Shown here one piece after another: positions 44,944-54,396 of a stretch of DNA of 64,000 bases (its first letter is position 1; each line of letters opens with the position of its first letter). The notes under the pieces are model-generated. The model saw only the letters and a list, made by a program, of their open reading frames with translations. It was not told the DNA's origin and did not search any database. The stretch covers positions 186,001 through 250,000 of the forward strand of contig NZ_JAUNEJ010000001.1 of the NCBI RefSeq assembly GCF_030525615.1, given 5' to 3'. The DNA is from Cutibacterium sp. (GTDB lineage Bacteria; Actinomycetota; Actinomycetes; Propionibacteriales; Propionibacteriaceae). Position numbers and translations under genes: made by a program.

Positions 44944-45998
44944 GTACTCTTGCCCACCCTGTGACTGCGCGGACGGGACTTACTCGACGAGCCCGTACCA
45001 GAGTCATTACCTTCAGCATCCTGGTTGTCGTGGTCTGCTGCCTCGTGTTGGTCTCGGCAATGGTCGGACAGTATCGAGTCGCAGGAACCGACGTTGTCAG
45101 AGCCGTCTTTGGTGGTTCACTGACTGATCCGATGGCTGAGTCGATCTTGTGGCAGATTCGGTTCCCACGCATCGTCCTGGGCCTCCTAGTGGGAGCCAGC
45201 CTTGCAGTGGCTGGAACTGTCATGCAGGCTCTGTTTTCGAACCCTCTAGCCGAGCCCGGTGTCATCGGTGTCTCTTCGGGGGCCGCAGTGGGGGCGTCGA
45301 TCATGATTGTGGCGGCTCCCACCTTCCTGGCCGGGTTCGGTGTTCCTGCCGCCGCCTTTCTGTCGGGATTATTGGCTGCCAGTGCCGTCTACGTCATGGC
45401 TCGCTCCGGACAACAAGCAGAATCAACCACGCTGGTACTGACTGGTATCGCCGTGACTGCAATCTGTTCGGCGATCACTTCGGCGTCGACCTATGTCGCC
45501 CCGACGACCGCACGAGACCAGATCGTCTTCTGGCAGATGGGGTCCCTCAACGGTGCCACGTGGAATCAGGTGGCGACAGTCGGAACGGTGGCTGCAGTCG
45601 GTATCCTGTGGGCCGTATTCATTGCTGCCAAACTCGATACCTTGGCCTTGGGCGAAAGGGCCGCCGGTCACCTGGGCGTCAACGTCAATCGGTTAAGGCT
45701 GTCCTCAATTGCGCTGACCGCCCTGCTCACCTCTGCCGCAGTGGCCTACGCTGGGGTCATCACCTTCGTCGGGCTGATCGTGCCCCATGTCCTTCGGTTG
45801 GTCATCGGTCCGAAAAACACCTGGCTCATTCCGGCATCGTTGTTGGGCGGATGTGTGTTGGTGACTCTTTCAGATGTTGCTGCTCGCACCCTGGTGCCCT
45901 ACGCCGATCTTCCCATCGGCATCTTCACGGCCATTGTCGGTGGGCCTACCTTCTTCGTCCTGCTACGAAGGGGAATGCGGCGGGGGAGAGCGTTGTGA
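44940..45998 (+). CDS. hmuU: Haem ABC transporter permease
   Basis: The product is 352 residues with about ten hydrophobic helices of the FecCD/BtuC family. Typical segments are RFPRIVLGLLVGASLAVAG, NPLAEPGVIGVSSGAAVGA and ITFVGLIVPHVLRLVIG. It forms the membrane channel with HmuV. Overlaps of four bases or less with hmuT and hmuV show coupling. Confidence 0.92.
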   Translation: MSTLAHPVTARTGLTRRARTRVITFSILVVVVCCLVLVSAMVGQYRVAGTDVVRAVFGGSLTDPMAESILWQIRFPRIVLGLLVGASLAVAGTVMQALFSNPLAEPGVIGVSSGAAVGASIMIVAAPTFLAGFGVPAAAFLSGLLAASAVYVMARSGQQAESTTLVLTGIAVTAICSAITSASTYVAPTTARDQIVFWQMGSLNGATWNQVATVGTVAAVGILWAVFIAAKLDTLALGERAAGHLGVNVNRLRLSSIALTALLTSAAVAYAGVITFVGLIVPHVLRLVIGPKNTWLIPASLLGGCVLVTLSDVAARTLVPYADLPIGIFTAIVGGPTFFVLLRRGMRRGRAL

Positions 45999-46804
45999 TG
46001 ATTCGTGCCCGTGGTGTTTCCTTCTGGTACGGGGAACGGACGATTCTCGATGGTGTTGATCTGGACATCCATGCCGGAGAATTCGTCGGCTTGCTTGGCC
46101 CCAACGGGGCTGGCAAGACGACTCTGCTGAGTGTGCTGTGCGGAGATCTCGACGGGTGGCAGGGAACTATAGAACTCGATGGTGTCCCGCTTCAGAAGAT
46201 CACGCGTCCTGATTTGGCGCTGCGACGCTCCGTGATGCCGCAGTTCAGTGAGTTCCCGTTTTCCTATCTCGTTCACGACATCGTGATGATGGGTCGATCG
46301 CCACACCAGAGGGGTCCGGAGGACGAGGTTCTCGTCGAGGCGGCGATGGAGCGTACCGAGGTCGCCGGACTTGCGGACCGAGAGGTCACCGCACTTTCTG
46401 GGGGAGAGCGCTCCAGAGTGACCTTGGCACGGGTATTGGCCCAAGATGCTCCCTGCGTGTTTCTCGATGAACCCACTGCCGCCCTCGACATCTGTCATCA
46501 GGAACGCACCATGGCAATCTGTCATGAACTCGCTTCAGCGGGGTGCGCCGTCGTCGCGGTGATGCATGACGTGGGATTGGCGGCGGCCTGTTGTGATCGG
46601 ATCGCCCTGCTTTCTGAAGGGAAGCTCGTGGCGGTCGGCAAACCCGAGGAGGTTGTCACGGAGGGTAACCTCACTTCCGTGTACGGATGGCCCATTGACG
46701 TCATCACGCTGCCGACCGGGGAACTCGTTGTACTACCCAGGCGGCCCCGGACTTCCACCCGCGCCGAACGAAGGACACCATGCCCACAGTTGTACCATCG
46801 GTGA
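45998..46804 (+). CDS. hmuV: Haem ABC transporter ATP-binding protein
   Basis: The product is 268 residues. Walker A GPNGAGKTTLLSVL, the signature ALSGGERSRVTLARVL and Walker B CVFLDEPTAALD are intact. It energises HmuTU. The ATG at 45998 overlaps the hmuU stop and is preceded by GGGGGAGAG; a GTG one codon earlier is an alternative. Its end overlaps the next ABC exporter gene by 25 bases, so both probably lie on one mRNA. Confidence 0.92.
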   Translation: MIRARGVSFWYGERTILDGVDLDIHAGEFVGLLGPNGAGKTTLLSVLCGDLDGWQGTIELDGVPLQKITRPDLALRRSVMPQFSEFPFSYLVHDIVMMGRSPHQRGPEDEVLVEAAMERTEVAGLADREVTALSGGERSRVTLARVLAQDAPCVFLDEPTAALDICHQERTMAICHELASAGCAVVAVMHDVGLAAACCDRIALLSEGKLVAVGKPEEVVTEGNLTSVYGWPIDVITLPTGELVVLPRRPRTSTRAERRTPCPQLYHR

Positions 46805-48489
46805 TGTCGCCCCGATCGTCCCACCGGGCTCGAATGGTGGGTGCGGTACACCTTGTTGAGATTGTTGCCACGGCTCTTGTTCTCGTTGCCGTAGGACAGG
46901 CCATCGGTGGTCATCTCGAGGGCTTTGTCGTCAATCCTGGGTGGTACTGGGCGATGGGAGTTGGCGGTGTCGTGGCGGCGGCAGCCGCAGGCGTCGCCAT
47001 GGGGATGTCAGGGCGTCATGCTCGAGCCGAAGAATCTGCCCTTCATCCCCGGATCCTCGACGTCCTCTATCGGCGATCCCTCTCCGCGCCACCAGCTCCT
47101 GACGAGGGCGGCAGGGTCGTCACGTTGGTCGGCGACAACGCGGAGCGGGTGAGCGAGTACCGCCAAGTGTTCTATCCGGACATGATCGCCGCCTTGGCCA
47201 CCCCCGTCATTGTGTGCCTTGGGATCCTCGTCGGCCTGGATTGGCTCACCGGACTCGTCCTGCTGGTGATGTGCCCTGTGATTCCGGCCTTGATCGCGGG
47301 TTTTCTTAGGCTGTTTCGCAAGAGATCTTCGGAATCTCGACGGGAGAGAGCGCGCCTGACTGCTCGCTACTTGGATGCCATTTCGAACCTGGTTCTCATA
47401 AGAATGTTGGGAGCTGGGCAACGAGTCGAAGACGATCTGCGTCGGCGTGGTGAAACCAACCGCGGAACAATCATGAAGCTGTTGGCGGGAAACCAGGTCG
47501 TCATCATCGTTATAGACGGCCTGTTTTCCCTGCTGTTCATTGTCATGTCGGCAGGAATGGCCATGACGCGATGGCAGAACGGCCATATTTCGGCGACGGC
47601 GGCCATCATCATCGTGCTGTTGTCGGTCCTGCTGCTGGAGCCGCTGCACCAGGTCTCAGCCTTCTTCTATATCGGGATGGGCGGCATAGCCTCGAAGAAG
47701 GCCATCAGCAGGTGGTTTGAGGAGGCACCGAGGGCCGTATCTGCAGGTGGTGACGGCCCCACCACCGGTGACGGTTCAGGAGCTATTAGGCTTCGTGACG
47801 TTACCGTCGGATATGGAGATTCGGACATTCTGCACGGTATTGACCTCGCTATTCCGCGCGGATCCCGTATTGCCATCGTGGGGCGCTCCGGGGCTGGTAA
47901 GTCGACTCTTCTTGGAGTCATGACAGGGACGCTGCACCCGCGCACTGGGAAAGTCGTGGTCGACGGTTTAGACGCCGACATCGCCGGGGTCGGTGCTATC
48001 CGGGGAGTAAGTGCGTCGGTCAATCAGCGGACGTGGTTATTCGCCGGGACAATCGCTGACAATCTCGCTGTCGCCAATCCGCATGCCACTGCTGAACAGA
48101 TGTGGCAAGCACTGAAACGTGCAGATGTCGCTGACGATGTTGCTTCAATGCCTCGTGGATTGGACTCTGATGTTGGTGAACAGGGCTGCCTGCTTTCGGG
48201 GGGCCAAGCCCAGCGCATCTCACTGGCACGGGCTTTTCTATCCGGGCGGAAAATCCTTCTTCTCGACGAGCCCACCTCGCACGTGGACATTGATTCTGAG
48301 CAGCGGATCATCGACGCCATCTCCAGGATTAGCGCAGACACCACGGTCGTCATGGTCACCCATCGCCGCCGTCTCCTAGACCTGGCCAGCAAGGTATACC
48401 GGGTTGCGGACGGCACCTTGGTCCCCGTTTGTGCCGACGAGGTGACCCGCGAGGATCTGGAGCGAGCCGGGAGTGAGGACCGAGCATGA
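46780..48489 (+). CDS. ABC exporter half-transporter, CydD-like
   Basis: The product is 569 residues. An N-terminal six-helix exporter domain (about 25-320) is followed by a nucleotide-binding domain with Walker A VGRSGAGKSTLLGVM, signature LLSGGQAQRISLARAF and Walker B ILLLDEPTSHVD. The sequence style resembles CydD, which with CydC exports thiols and supports cytochrome bd assembly, and which binds haem. No cydAB is in the window, and the gene is fused to the haem-import operon (start inside hmuV, AAGGA ribosome site), so a role in haem or thiol handling is inferred. Other heterodimeric ABC exporters are possible. Confidence 0.78.
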   Translation: MPTVVPSVMSPRSSHRARMVGAVHLVEIVATALVLVAVGQAIGGHLEGFVVNPGWYWAMGVGGVVAAAAAGVAMGMSGRHARAEESALHPRILDVLYRRSLSAPPAPDEGGRVVTLVGDNAERVSEYRQVFYPDMIAALATPVIVCLGILVGLDWLTGLVLLVMCPVIPALIAGFLRLFRKRSSESRRERARLTARYLDAISNLVLIRMLGAGQRVEDDLRRRGETNRGTIMKLLAGNQVVIIVIDGLFSLLFIVMSAGMAMTRWQNGHISATAAIIIVLLSVLLLEPLHQVSAFFYIGMGGIASKKAISRWFEEAPRAVSAGGDGPTTGDGSGAIRLRDVTVGYGDSDILHGIDLAIPRGSRIAIVGRSGAGKSTLLGVMTGTLHPRTGKVVVDGLDADIAGVGAIRGVSASVNQRTWLFAGTIADNLAVANPHATAEQMWQALKRADVADDVASMPRGLDSDVGEQGCLLSGGQAQRISLARAFLSGRKILLLDEPTSHVDIDSEQRIIDAISRISADTTVVMVTHRRRLLDLASKVYRVADGTLVPVCADEVTREDLERAGSEDRA

Positions 48490-50159
48490 TTGAACCATCA
48501 ACACGCGAGGTCGTGAAATGGCTGACCGGGATCACCCGTCCGGTTCATCCGCCCCTTTACTTCTCGGCCGTCATGAGGGTCATTCATTTGGTTGCCGATA
48601 TGGGGCTGTTCGCAGTTGCGGCCGGCGGAATGGTCGCTGTGGTCACCTCCGGCTGGTCGGTGTGGGCCTGGCTGGGGTGGTTGGTCGGGCTGGCCTTGAC
48701 GCAGGCCGTGACCTTCTACCTGGAACAATTCAGCGGTCATTACGTGGCGTTCAAGGCCCTCGAGGTGCTAAGAACCCATGCCTTTTCCCAGCTGTGGCCC
48801 AAGGCTCCGGCTGTGGTCAGTCATTCGCGTACCGGCGACGTTCTGACCAGCCTGACCCGAGATGTTGACCGTATCGAGGTCGTTTACGCCCACACCTTTG
48901 CTCCCGTTGTGGCAGCTTTTCTTGCCCCGCTGATAGCTGTCGTTACCGGTGGAGTTCTTTACGGATGGTCAGTCGTGGCGATACCTGCTGCCGTGCTCGT
49001 GGTTCTCATCGCGGTCCTGCTGGTTGTCGGAACCAGATCCAGTCTGGACGCCACCCATAAGGTCTTGAGACTTCGTCGAGAACTTGCGGCACACGTCACT
49101 GATTCGGTCTTTGGTGCCGCTGAAGTGGTCGGATACGGCCGCCAGCACGATCGGATGGTTGAGATGGCTCATATCGACAGCCAGATTGCCGATAGTTCGG
49201 CCCGTGCTCGTAGATACGTGGCTGTCCGACGATCCGCTTGTGTGGCGGCGGAGATCGTCATTGTCGTTTCAGTGTCCTTGATGGCGATTCACGAGGGGCT
49301 CAGTACCGTCGGAGTATGTGCCCTAGCCGCCGCTGGGCTGAGAATCGTTGAGGGACCGCGTGGAATTGAGGATGCCGTCGGGTATCTTGACCATTCTCTG
49401 GCGTCAGCCCGGCGGTTGTGGCAGATCAGTCACGCACCCACGGAGGTTGCGGATGGTCCGCGAGAACTCCATCTCGATCATTCGCCGGTCATCGAGTGGC
49501 GCGACGTGAGTTTTTCCTACCGTGATGCGGATGGAACAGTTCTGCCTCCTGCTGTTGAGGGCGTGAGCCTCAGGGTTCCCGCCGGCGGACACGTCATTGT
49601 GATGGGAGCGTCCGGATCAGGTAAGACGACATTGGTCAACTTGCTGCTGCGCCATTACGACCCCGATTGTGGCCAAGTTCTCCTCGATGGCGAGCCGGTC
49701 TCGTCGTTCACCCTGGACTCCCTACGTCGCTCCATCGCCGTGGTATCTCAGCGGGTCGAGCTTCTCAACGCGTCGATTGCTGACAACTTGAGGCTGGCGG
49801 TTCCGGGTGCCACTGATGAGCAATTATGGGGTGTGCTTGATGAGGTGGGTCTTGCCGCTGAGGTGCGAGGGATGGAGCAGGGGCTGGGCACAATGATCGG
49901 CCCACGTGGCACCAGGTTGTCGGGAGGACAAGCCCAGCGACTGACGGTGGCACGGGCAATCCTGCAGCGGCCTAGCGTTCTCGTGCTCGACGAGTTCACC
50001 GCCTCTCTTGATCCTCGACTGGCTGGAGAAATCCGAGCAAACTTGGCACGGTGTCTGCCGGCGGTAACGGTGGTGGAGATCAGTCATGGCCATGACCACG
50101 GTGGGGAGGTTGTCGTCATGGATAAGGGACGTGTGGTTGAACCGATGTCGTTAGGGTGA
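48486..50159 (+). CDS. ABC exporter half-transporter, CydC-like
   Basis: The product is 557 residues, with an exporter membrane domain (about 25-310) and a nucleotide-binding domain with Walker A MGASGSGKTTLVNLLL, signature RLSGGQAQRLTVARAI and Walker B VLVLDEFTASLD. The usual proline after DE is replaced (DEFT), a common variation in one half of heterodimeric exporters. It overlaps the CydD-like gene by four bases and should form a heterodimer with it. The substrate is not determinable; the link to iron and haem uptake suggests export of a haem-related or redox-active molecule. Confidence 0.78.
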   Translation: MIEPSTREVVKWLTGITRPVHPPLYFSAVMRVIHLVADMGLFAVAAGGMVAVVTSGWSVWAWLGWLVGLALTQAVTFYLEQFSGHYVAFKALEVLRTHAFSQLWPKAPAVVSHSRTGDVLTSLTRDVDRIEVVYAHTFAPVVAAFLAPLIAVVTGGVLYGWSVVAIPAAVLVVLIAVLLVVGTRSSLDATHKVLRLRRELAAHVTDSVFGAAEVVGYGRQHDRMVEMAHIDSQIADSSARARRYVAVRRSACVAAEIVIVVSVSLMAIHEGLSTVGVCALAAAGLRIVEGPRGIEDAVGYLDHSLASARRLWQISHAPTEVADGPRELHLDHSPVIEWRDVSFSYRDADGTVLPPAVEGVSLRVPAGGHVIVMGASGSGKTTLVNLLLRHYDPDCGQVLLDGEPVSSFTLDSLRRSIAVVSQRVELLNASIADNLRLAVPGATDEQLWGVLDEVGLAAEVRGMEQGLGTMIGPRGTRLSGGQAQRLTVARAILQRPSVLVLDEFTASLDPRLAGEIRANLARCLPAVTVVEISHGHDHGGEVVVMDKGRVVEPMSLG

Positions 50160-50243
50160 GGTCGCCTATGCTGGTGCTGTGACTCATGGAGGTGCGATGG
50201 ACGCCGCGCTAGTGGCCCCGTTTGACGATAAGACGCCAGCCTG

Positions 50244-50891
50244 ATGTCGTCCCGAGGTCAAGAACCCAGTATCGTTCGGGTCGGCCTGACGGGGGGGATC
50301 GCCAGTGGCAAGTCGACGGTTTCCCGGCTGCTGGCTGAGCACGGGGCCGTCATCATCGATTACGACCAGCTTTCCCGTGCTGTCGTCGCGGTCGGGTCCG
50401 AAGGACTTCGTCGAGTTGTTGAGGCTTTCGGTGAGAATGTGCTTGCCGACGATGGTTCTTTGGACCGTTCGGCATTGGGGTCGATCGTTTTTGCTGATCC
50501 TGCCGCCCGGCGACGCTTGGAAGGAATCATCCATCCTCTCGTCGAGGAGGCCGCCCGACGGATTGATGACGAAGCCCGGGCGGCGGATGAACGAGTTGTG
50601 GTCGTTCACGATATTCCCTTGTTGGTCGAAACCGGAAGAGCAGGCGAATTCGACACGGTTGTCGTGACCGATGTCGATCCTGCCGAACAGATCAGGCGTG
50701 TGGTTGAGCGAGACGGGAGTTCTGAGGAGGACGCGCGGGCGAGAATTCGTGCTCAAGCATCTCGTCAGGAGCGACTGGATATCGCGGATATCGTCATTGA
50801 CACCAGTGGCCCATTGGAGGATCTTCCGACTGAGGTCAACCGCGTATGGTCCAGAATTCCTGCGGGTCATCCGCCCCGGTTCTCGCTGTGA
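50244..50891 (+). CDS. coaE: Dephospho-CoA kinase
   Basis: The product is 215 residues. The P-loop RVGLTGGIASGKSTVSRLLA, DYDQLSRAVV and HDIPLLVETGRA are characteristic of CoaE, which carries out the last step of coenzyme A synthesis. The ATG at 50244 is used; no strong ribosome site is visible, so a few codons of uncertainty remain. coaE upstream of uvrB is a conserved actinobacterial arrangement. The 190-base gap to uvrB contains no gene I can support. Confidence 0.93.
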   Translation: MSSRGQEPSIVRVGLTGGIASGKSTVSRLLAEHGAVIIDYDQLSRAVVAVGSEGLRRVVEAFGENVLADDGSLDRSALGSIVFADPAARRRLEGIIHPLVEEAARRIDDEARAADERVVVVHDIPLLVETGRAGEFDTVVVTDVDPAEQIRRVVERDGSSEEDARARIRAQASRQERLDIADIVIDTSGPLEDLPTEVNRVWSRIPAGHPPRFSL

Positions 50892-51081
50892 GACTGTCTG
50901 GCGACAGTGACAGCACCCGGGAACAACGACTCGCTACCCGGTCGCTGTGGGTGGCAATGAGTATGACTTTGCCGTCAACGGCGAGATCGTGTAGAAGATT
51001 TATCACCAGGTTCTCATTGCGGAGCCGGGTACATGCTTTCAGCGGAACCTATCCCGGGTATCTCGAACTAGGGTTGGCACC

Positions 51082-53187
51082 ATGCGTCCAGTTACCGACA
51101 TCACCCGCCGCGTTGCGCCTTTCCACGTCGTCAGTGAGTTTCAACCATCGGGTGACCAGCCGCAGGCTATTGCCGAGCTGGAGAAAAGGATTAAGAACGG
51201 AGAGCGGGACGTTGTCTTACTCGGTGCCACTGGCACTGGCAAGACGGCTACTGTTGCATGGCTGGCCGAAAAACTGCAGCGGCCGATGCTCGTCATGCAG
51301 CCCAACAAGACCCTGGCGGCTCAGTTTGCCCAGGAGTTACGCAATTTCTTCCCGGACAACGCCGTTGAATATTTCGTCTCGTACTACGACTACTACCAAC
51401 CTGAGGCGTACATACCGCAGACGGATACCTATATCGAGAAGGATTCCAGCCTCAACGACGAGGTTGAGAGACTGCGCCATTCCGCAACGAATTCGCTATT
51501 GACCCGGAGAGACGTCATCGTCGTGTCAACGGTCTCAGCGATCTACGGTCTGGGCACTCCTCAGGAATACGTCGATCGGATGATCCCGTTGGAAGTCGGT
51601 CAGGAGTGGAACCGCGATGAGCTGCTGCGAGATCTCGTCACCAACCAATACGTCCGTAATGACATCTCGGGGGAGCGTGGCACGTTCCGAGTTCGCGGCG
51701 ACACCCTGGAGATTTTCCCGGTCTACGAGGAGAACGCCGTGCGTGTGGAGTTCTTCGGCGACGAGATCGAGGCTCTGACAACGATGCACCCTCTGACCGG
51801 TGAGGTCATCAGTGAGGAGGAGCAGGTCTACGTTTTCCCGGCCACCCACTATGTCGCTGGGCCGGAGCGCATGGAGAGGGCGATCGCGTCCATTCAGAAA
51901 GAGTTGGAGGAGCGCCTAGCAGTCCTGGAGCGTGACGGGAAATTGCTGGAGGCGCAACGGTTGCGAATGCGTACCACCTACGACATCGAGATGCTCCAGC
52001 AGGTCGGTGCCTGTGCCGGTATCGAGAATTACTCGCGCCACATCGACGGGCGCGCTCCCGGCTCAGCCCCGAATTGTCTGCTCGACTACTTTCCCGAGGA
52101 CTTCGTACTTGTCATAGACGAGTCCCACGTCACCGTGCCGCAGATCGGGGGTATGTACGAGGGCGACATGAGCCGTAAGCGCACCCTCGTAGAGCACGGC
52201 TTTCGACTGCCCAGCGCGATAGACAACCGTCCTCTCAAATTCGACGAGTTCACCCAGCGGATTGGACAGACCGTCTACTTATCCGCCACGCCCGGGAGAT
52301 ATGAGACCGAGCGCGCCAATGGCGTCGTTGAGCAGATCATCCGTCCGACCGGACTGGTTGATCCTGAGATCATCGTCAAACCCACTCGCGGCCAGATCGA
52401 CGACCTGATGGCCGAGATTCGCACCCGAGTTGAGCGGGGAGACCGTGTCCTGGTCACGACCCTTACCAAAAAGATGGCGGAGGATCTGACTGACTACCTC
52501 ATGGAGCACGGTATCCGCACCCGCTATCTGCACTCGGAAATCGATACCCTTAAGCGCATTGAGCTGCTCAAAGAACTACGTATGGGGGAGTTCGACGTCC
52601 TGGTCGGTATCAACCTGCTGCGAGAGGGACTCGACCTGCCCGAGGTATCTTTGGTGGCCATTTTGGACGCTGACAAGGAAGGATTCTTACGCTCGGAGCG
52701 CTCGCTCATCCAGACTGTTGGCCGTGCGGCTCGAAACGTCAACGGGCAGGTCATCATGTACGCCGACCAGATCACCGACTCGATGAGGGTTGCGATTGAC
52801 GAGACGAATCGTCGCCGCGAGATTCAGATGGCCTACAACAAGGAACACGGGATCGATCCGCAGCCGCTTCGCAAGAAGATCGGAGACATCACTGAGATGT
52901 TGGCTCGTGAGGAGGCTGACACTGACGCTCTGGTCGAGAAGTTCAACTATGGAAAGGGCCATCGGGGTTACAGCTCGATGATTACTGATGAGCAGCGGGC
53001 TGCCCGAGGTCAGCGTCTGGACGTGTCGAAGATGGCTGAAGAGGATTTGGGTAACTTGATTGTCGAGCTCACCAATGAGATGCGCTCGGCTGCTGGCGAA
53101 CTCAAATTCGAGGTGGCGGCTCGGTTGCGCGATGAGATTGCGGACTTGAAGAAGGAACTGCGTCAGATGGTGGAGGCCAATCGCTAG
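51082..53187 (+). CDS. uvrB: Excinuclease ABC subunit B
   Basis: The product is 701 residues. UvrB features include [18 protein letters not shown] (Walker A), [14 protein letters not shown] (beta-hairpin), DESHV (Walker B), the helicase motifs [19 protein letters not shown], and a C-terminal UVR domain ([17 protein letters not shown]) that contacts UvrC. It verifies damage loaded by UvrA in nucleotide excision repair. uvrA is in the same window, 3 kb downstream. A weak LexA-like sequence overlaps the start region but is not convincing. Confidence 0.97.
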   Translation: MRPVTDITRRVAPFHVVSEFQPSGDQPQAIAELEKRIKNGERDVVLLGATGTGKTATVAWLAEKLQRPMLVMQPNKTLAAQFAQELRNFFPDNAVEYFVSYYDYYQPEAYIPQTDTYIEKDSSLNDEVERLRHSATNSLLTRRDVIVVSTVSAIYGLGTPQEYVDRMIPLEVGQEWNRDELLRDLVTNQYVRNDISGERGTFRVRGDTLEIFPVYEENAVRVEFFGDEIEALTTMHPLTGEVISEEEQVYVFPATHYVAGPERMERAIASIQKELEERLAVLERDGKLLEAQRLRMRTTYDIEMLQQVGACAGIENYSRHIDGRAPGSAPNCLLDYFPEDFVLVIDESHVTVPQIGGMYEGDMSRKRTLVEHGFRLPSAIDNRPLKFDEFTQRIGQTVYLSATPGRYETERANGVVEQIIRPTGLVDPEIIVKPTRGQIDDLMAEIRTRVERGDRVLVTTLTKKMAEDLTDYLMEHGIRTRYLHSEIDTLKRIELLKELRMGEFDVLVGINLLREGLDLPEVSLVAILDADKEGFLRSERSLIQTVGRAARNVNGQVIMYADQITDSMRVAIDETNRRREIQMAYNKEHGIDPQPLRKKIGDITEMLAREEADTDALVEKFNYGKGHRGYSSMITDEQRAARGQRLDVSKMAEEDLGNLIVELTNEMRSAAGELKFEVAARLRDEIADLKKELRQMVEANR

Positions 53188-53243
53188 TCCACTCGCGAGC
53201 GAGACTCGCATATGACGTTGTGGGTGTGAAAAGATAGACTTTC

Positions 53244-53361
53244 TTGGAGGGGAGTACTCTTGAGAAAAGTGTGGTCGTCATCACGATCGTGCCATCACGG
53301 TCCGGCCACACAGCCCCGGTAAAGCGGCATATGCCGTGCTGGTGCGGACGAGACCTCCAGG
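53244..53361 (+). promoter_or_regulatory. yybP-ykoY manganese riboswitch
   Basis: The leader contains the family hallmarks in order: GGGGAGTA (53249-53256), GTCGTCATCACG (about 53274-53285), a GCCC/CCGG helical region, and ACGAGACCTCC (53348-53358). The outer stem P1 pairs GGAGG (53246-53250) with CCTCC (53354-53358). This class senses Mn2+ and commonly controls TerC, MntP and related exporters. The P1 3' strand is also complementary to the TerC Shine-Dalgarno (CGGAGG, 53379-53384), so Mn2+-stabilised P1 would free the ribosome site. Translational activation by manganese is therefore predicted. Confidence 0.9.
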
Positions 53362-53391
53362 CTTTTTCGCTACTCCTTCGGAGGCTCGATT

Positions 53392-54384
53392 TTGCACGTT
53401 CACGCGTATGTCTGGATCATCACCATCTTGGTGATGGGGGCTCTGCTTTTCTTCGATGTCATAATCCTGGGACGAAAACCTCACGTCCCCTCCCCGAAGG
53501 AATGCGCCATCTTTGTTGGTGTGTTTGTCGGGCTGGCAGTGTTGTTCGGTCTGGGGGTGTGGGGCCTTCAAGGGCATTCCGCAGGCGGACAGTTCTTCGC
53601 AGTGTGGTTGACCGAGTACAGCTTGTCCATCGACAACCTGTTCATCTTCCTCATCCTCATGGAGAAGTTCAACGTTCCATCGAAGCTGCAGCAATTCGCC
53701 CTGCTGGTGGGCATTATCGTCGCCTTAATCTTCCGAGGTGTCTTCATTGCTTTGGGCCAGGCCATCTTGGAAGCCTGGGCTTGGGTGTTCTTCATCTTCG
53801 GTGCTTTCCTGCTGTATTCAGCGTTTGACCAGGTGCGTGAGTACCGCCATCGAGATGATGAAGACAAGGACGCAGGTGAAGACGGTCGCTTCATGGCGTG
53901 GTTCAAGCGCACGGTTCCGACGACCGGGGACTATCGGGGTACCAAGTTCTTCGTGCGTGAGAATGGCAAGATTCTGGCCACGTCGATGTTCATGATCTGT
54001 GTAGCCTTGGGGATGACTGACCTGCTCTTTGCGCTGGACTCCATCCCGGCCTCCTATGGTCTGACTAGCGAGAGCTACCTCATCTTCACCGCCAACGTCT
54101 TCGCCCTCATGGGACTACGCCAGCTGTACTTCCTCATCGGAAATCTGCTCGAACGCCTGGTGTACTTGTCCTTGGGCCTCGCCGTCATCTTGGGGTTCAT
54201 CGCGCTCAAGCTCATCGGTCATGCCATGCACCACTACGGGCTGGATCAGGCATGGTTCGGCGTCAGTACCGAGGTTTCGATTGGTGTGTCTCTGAGCGTC
54301 ATCATTGCGACCTTGGTCGTCACCACCGTCGCAAGCATCATCAAAAGCAAGAGAGACGACGCGAAGGCCAAGATCGAGGCTTGA
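53392..54384 (+). CDS. TerC/Alx-family metal (Mn2+) exporter
   Basis: The product is 330 residues with about nine helices. TerC motifs are VWLTEYSLSIDNLFIFLI and DLLFALDSIPASYGLT, whose acidic residues are the proposed metal sites. The family protects against manganese excess and may metallate secreted enzymes; the upstream Mn2+ riboswitch supports manganese as substrate. The TTG at 53392 is the best start: CGGAGG lies seven bases before it and the protein then begins with the family-like MHVHAYVWII. The name reflects tellurium resistance loci, but tellurite resistance is not implied. Confidence 0.92.
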   Translation: MHVHAYVWIITILVMGALLFFDVIILGRKPHVPSPKECAIFVGVFVGLAVLFGLGVWGLQGHSAGGQFFAVWLTEYSLSIDNLFIFLILMEKFNVPSKLQQFALLVGIIVALIFRGVFIALGQAILEAWAWVFFIFGAFLLYSAFDQVREYRHRDDEDKDAGEDGRFMAWFKRTVPTTGDYRGTKFFVRENGKILATSMFMICVALGMTDLLFALDSIPASYGLTSESYLIFTANVFALMGLRQLYFLIGNLLERLVYLSLGLAVILGFIALKLIGHAMHHYGLDQAWFGVSTEVSIGVSLSVIIATLVVTTVASIIKSKRDDAKAKIEA

Positions 54385-54396
54385 TGTGAGGTGAGA

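Noticed and set aside
45149..45994. N-terminal extension of hmuV reading through hmuU
   Set aside because: The extension overlaps the permease gene completely and is Arg/Ser/Cys-rich; the ATG at 45998 with GGGGGAGAG is the real start.
48486..50159. Assignment of the ABC exporter pair as bona fide cydDC
   Set aside because: No cytochrome bd genes occur in the window; the similarity is general, so no gene symbol is given.
51063..51078. Possible LexA/SOS box TCGAACTAGGGTTGGC before uvrB
   Set aside because: Only one half matches GAAC-N4-GTTC-type boxes and it overlaps the translation start region; too weak to call.
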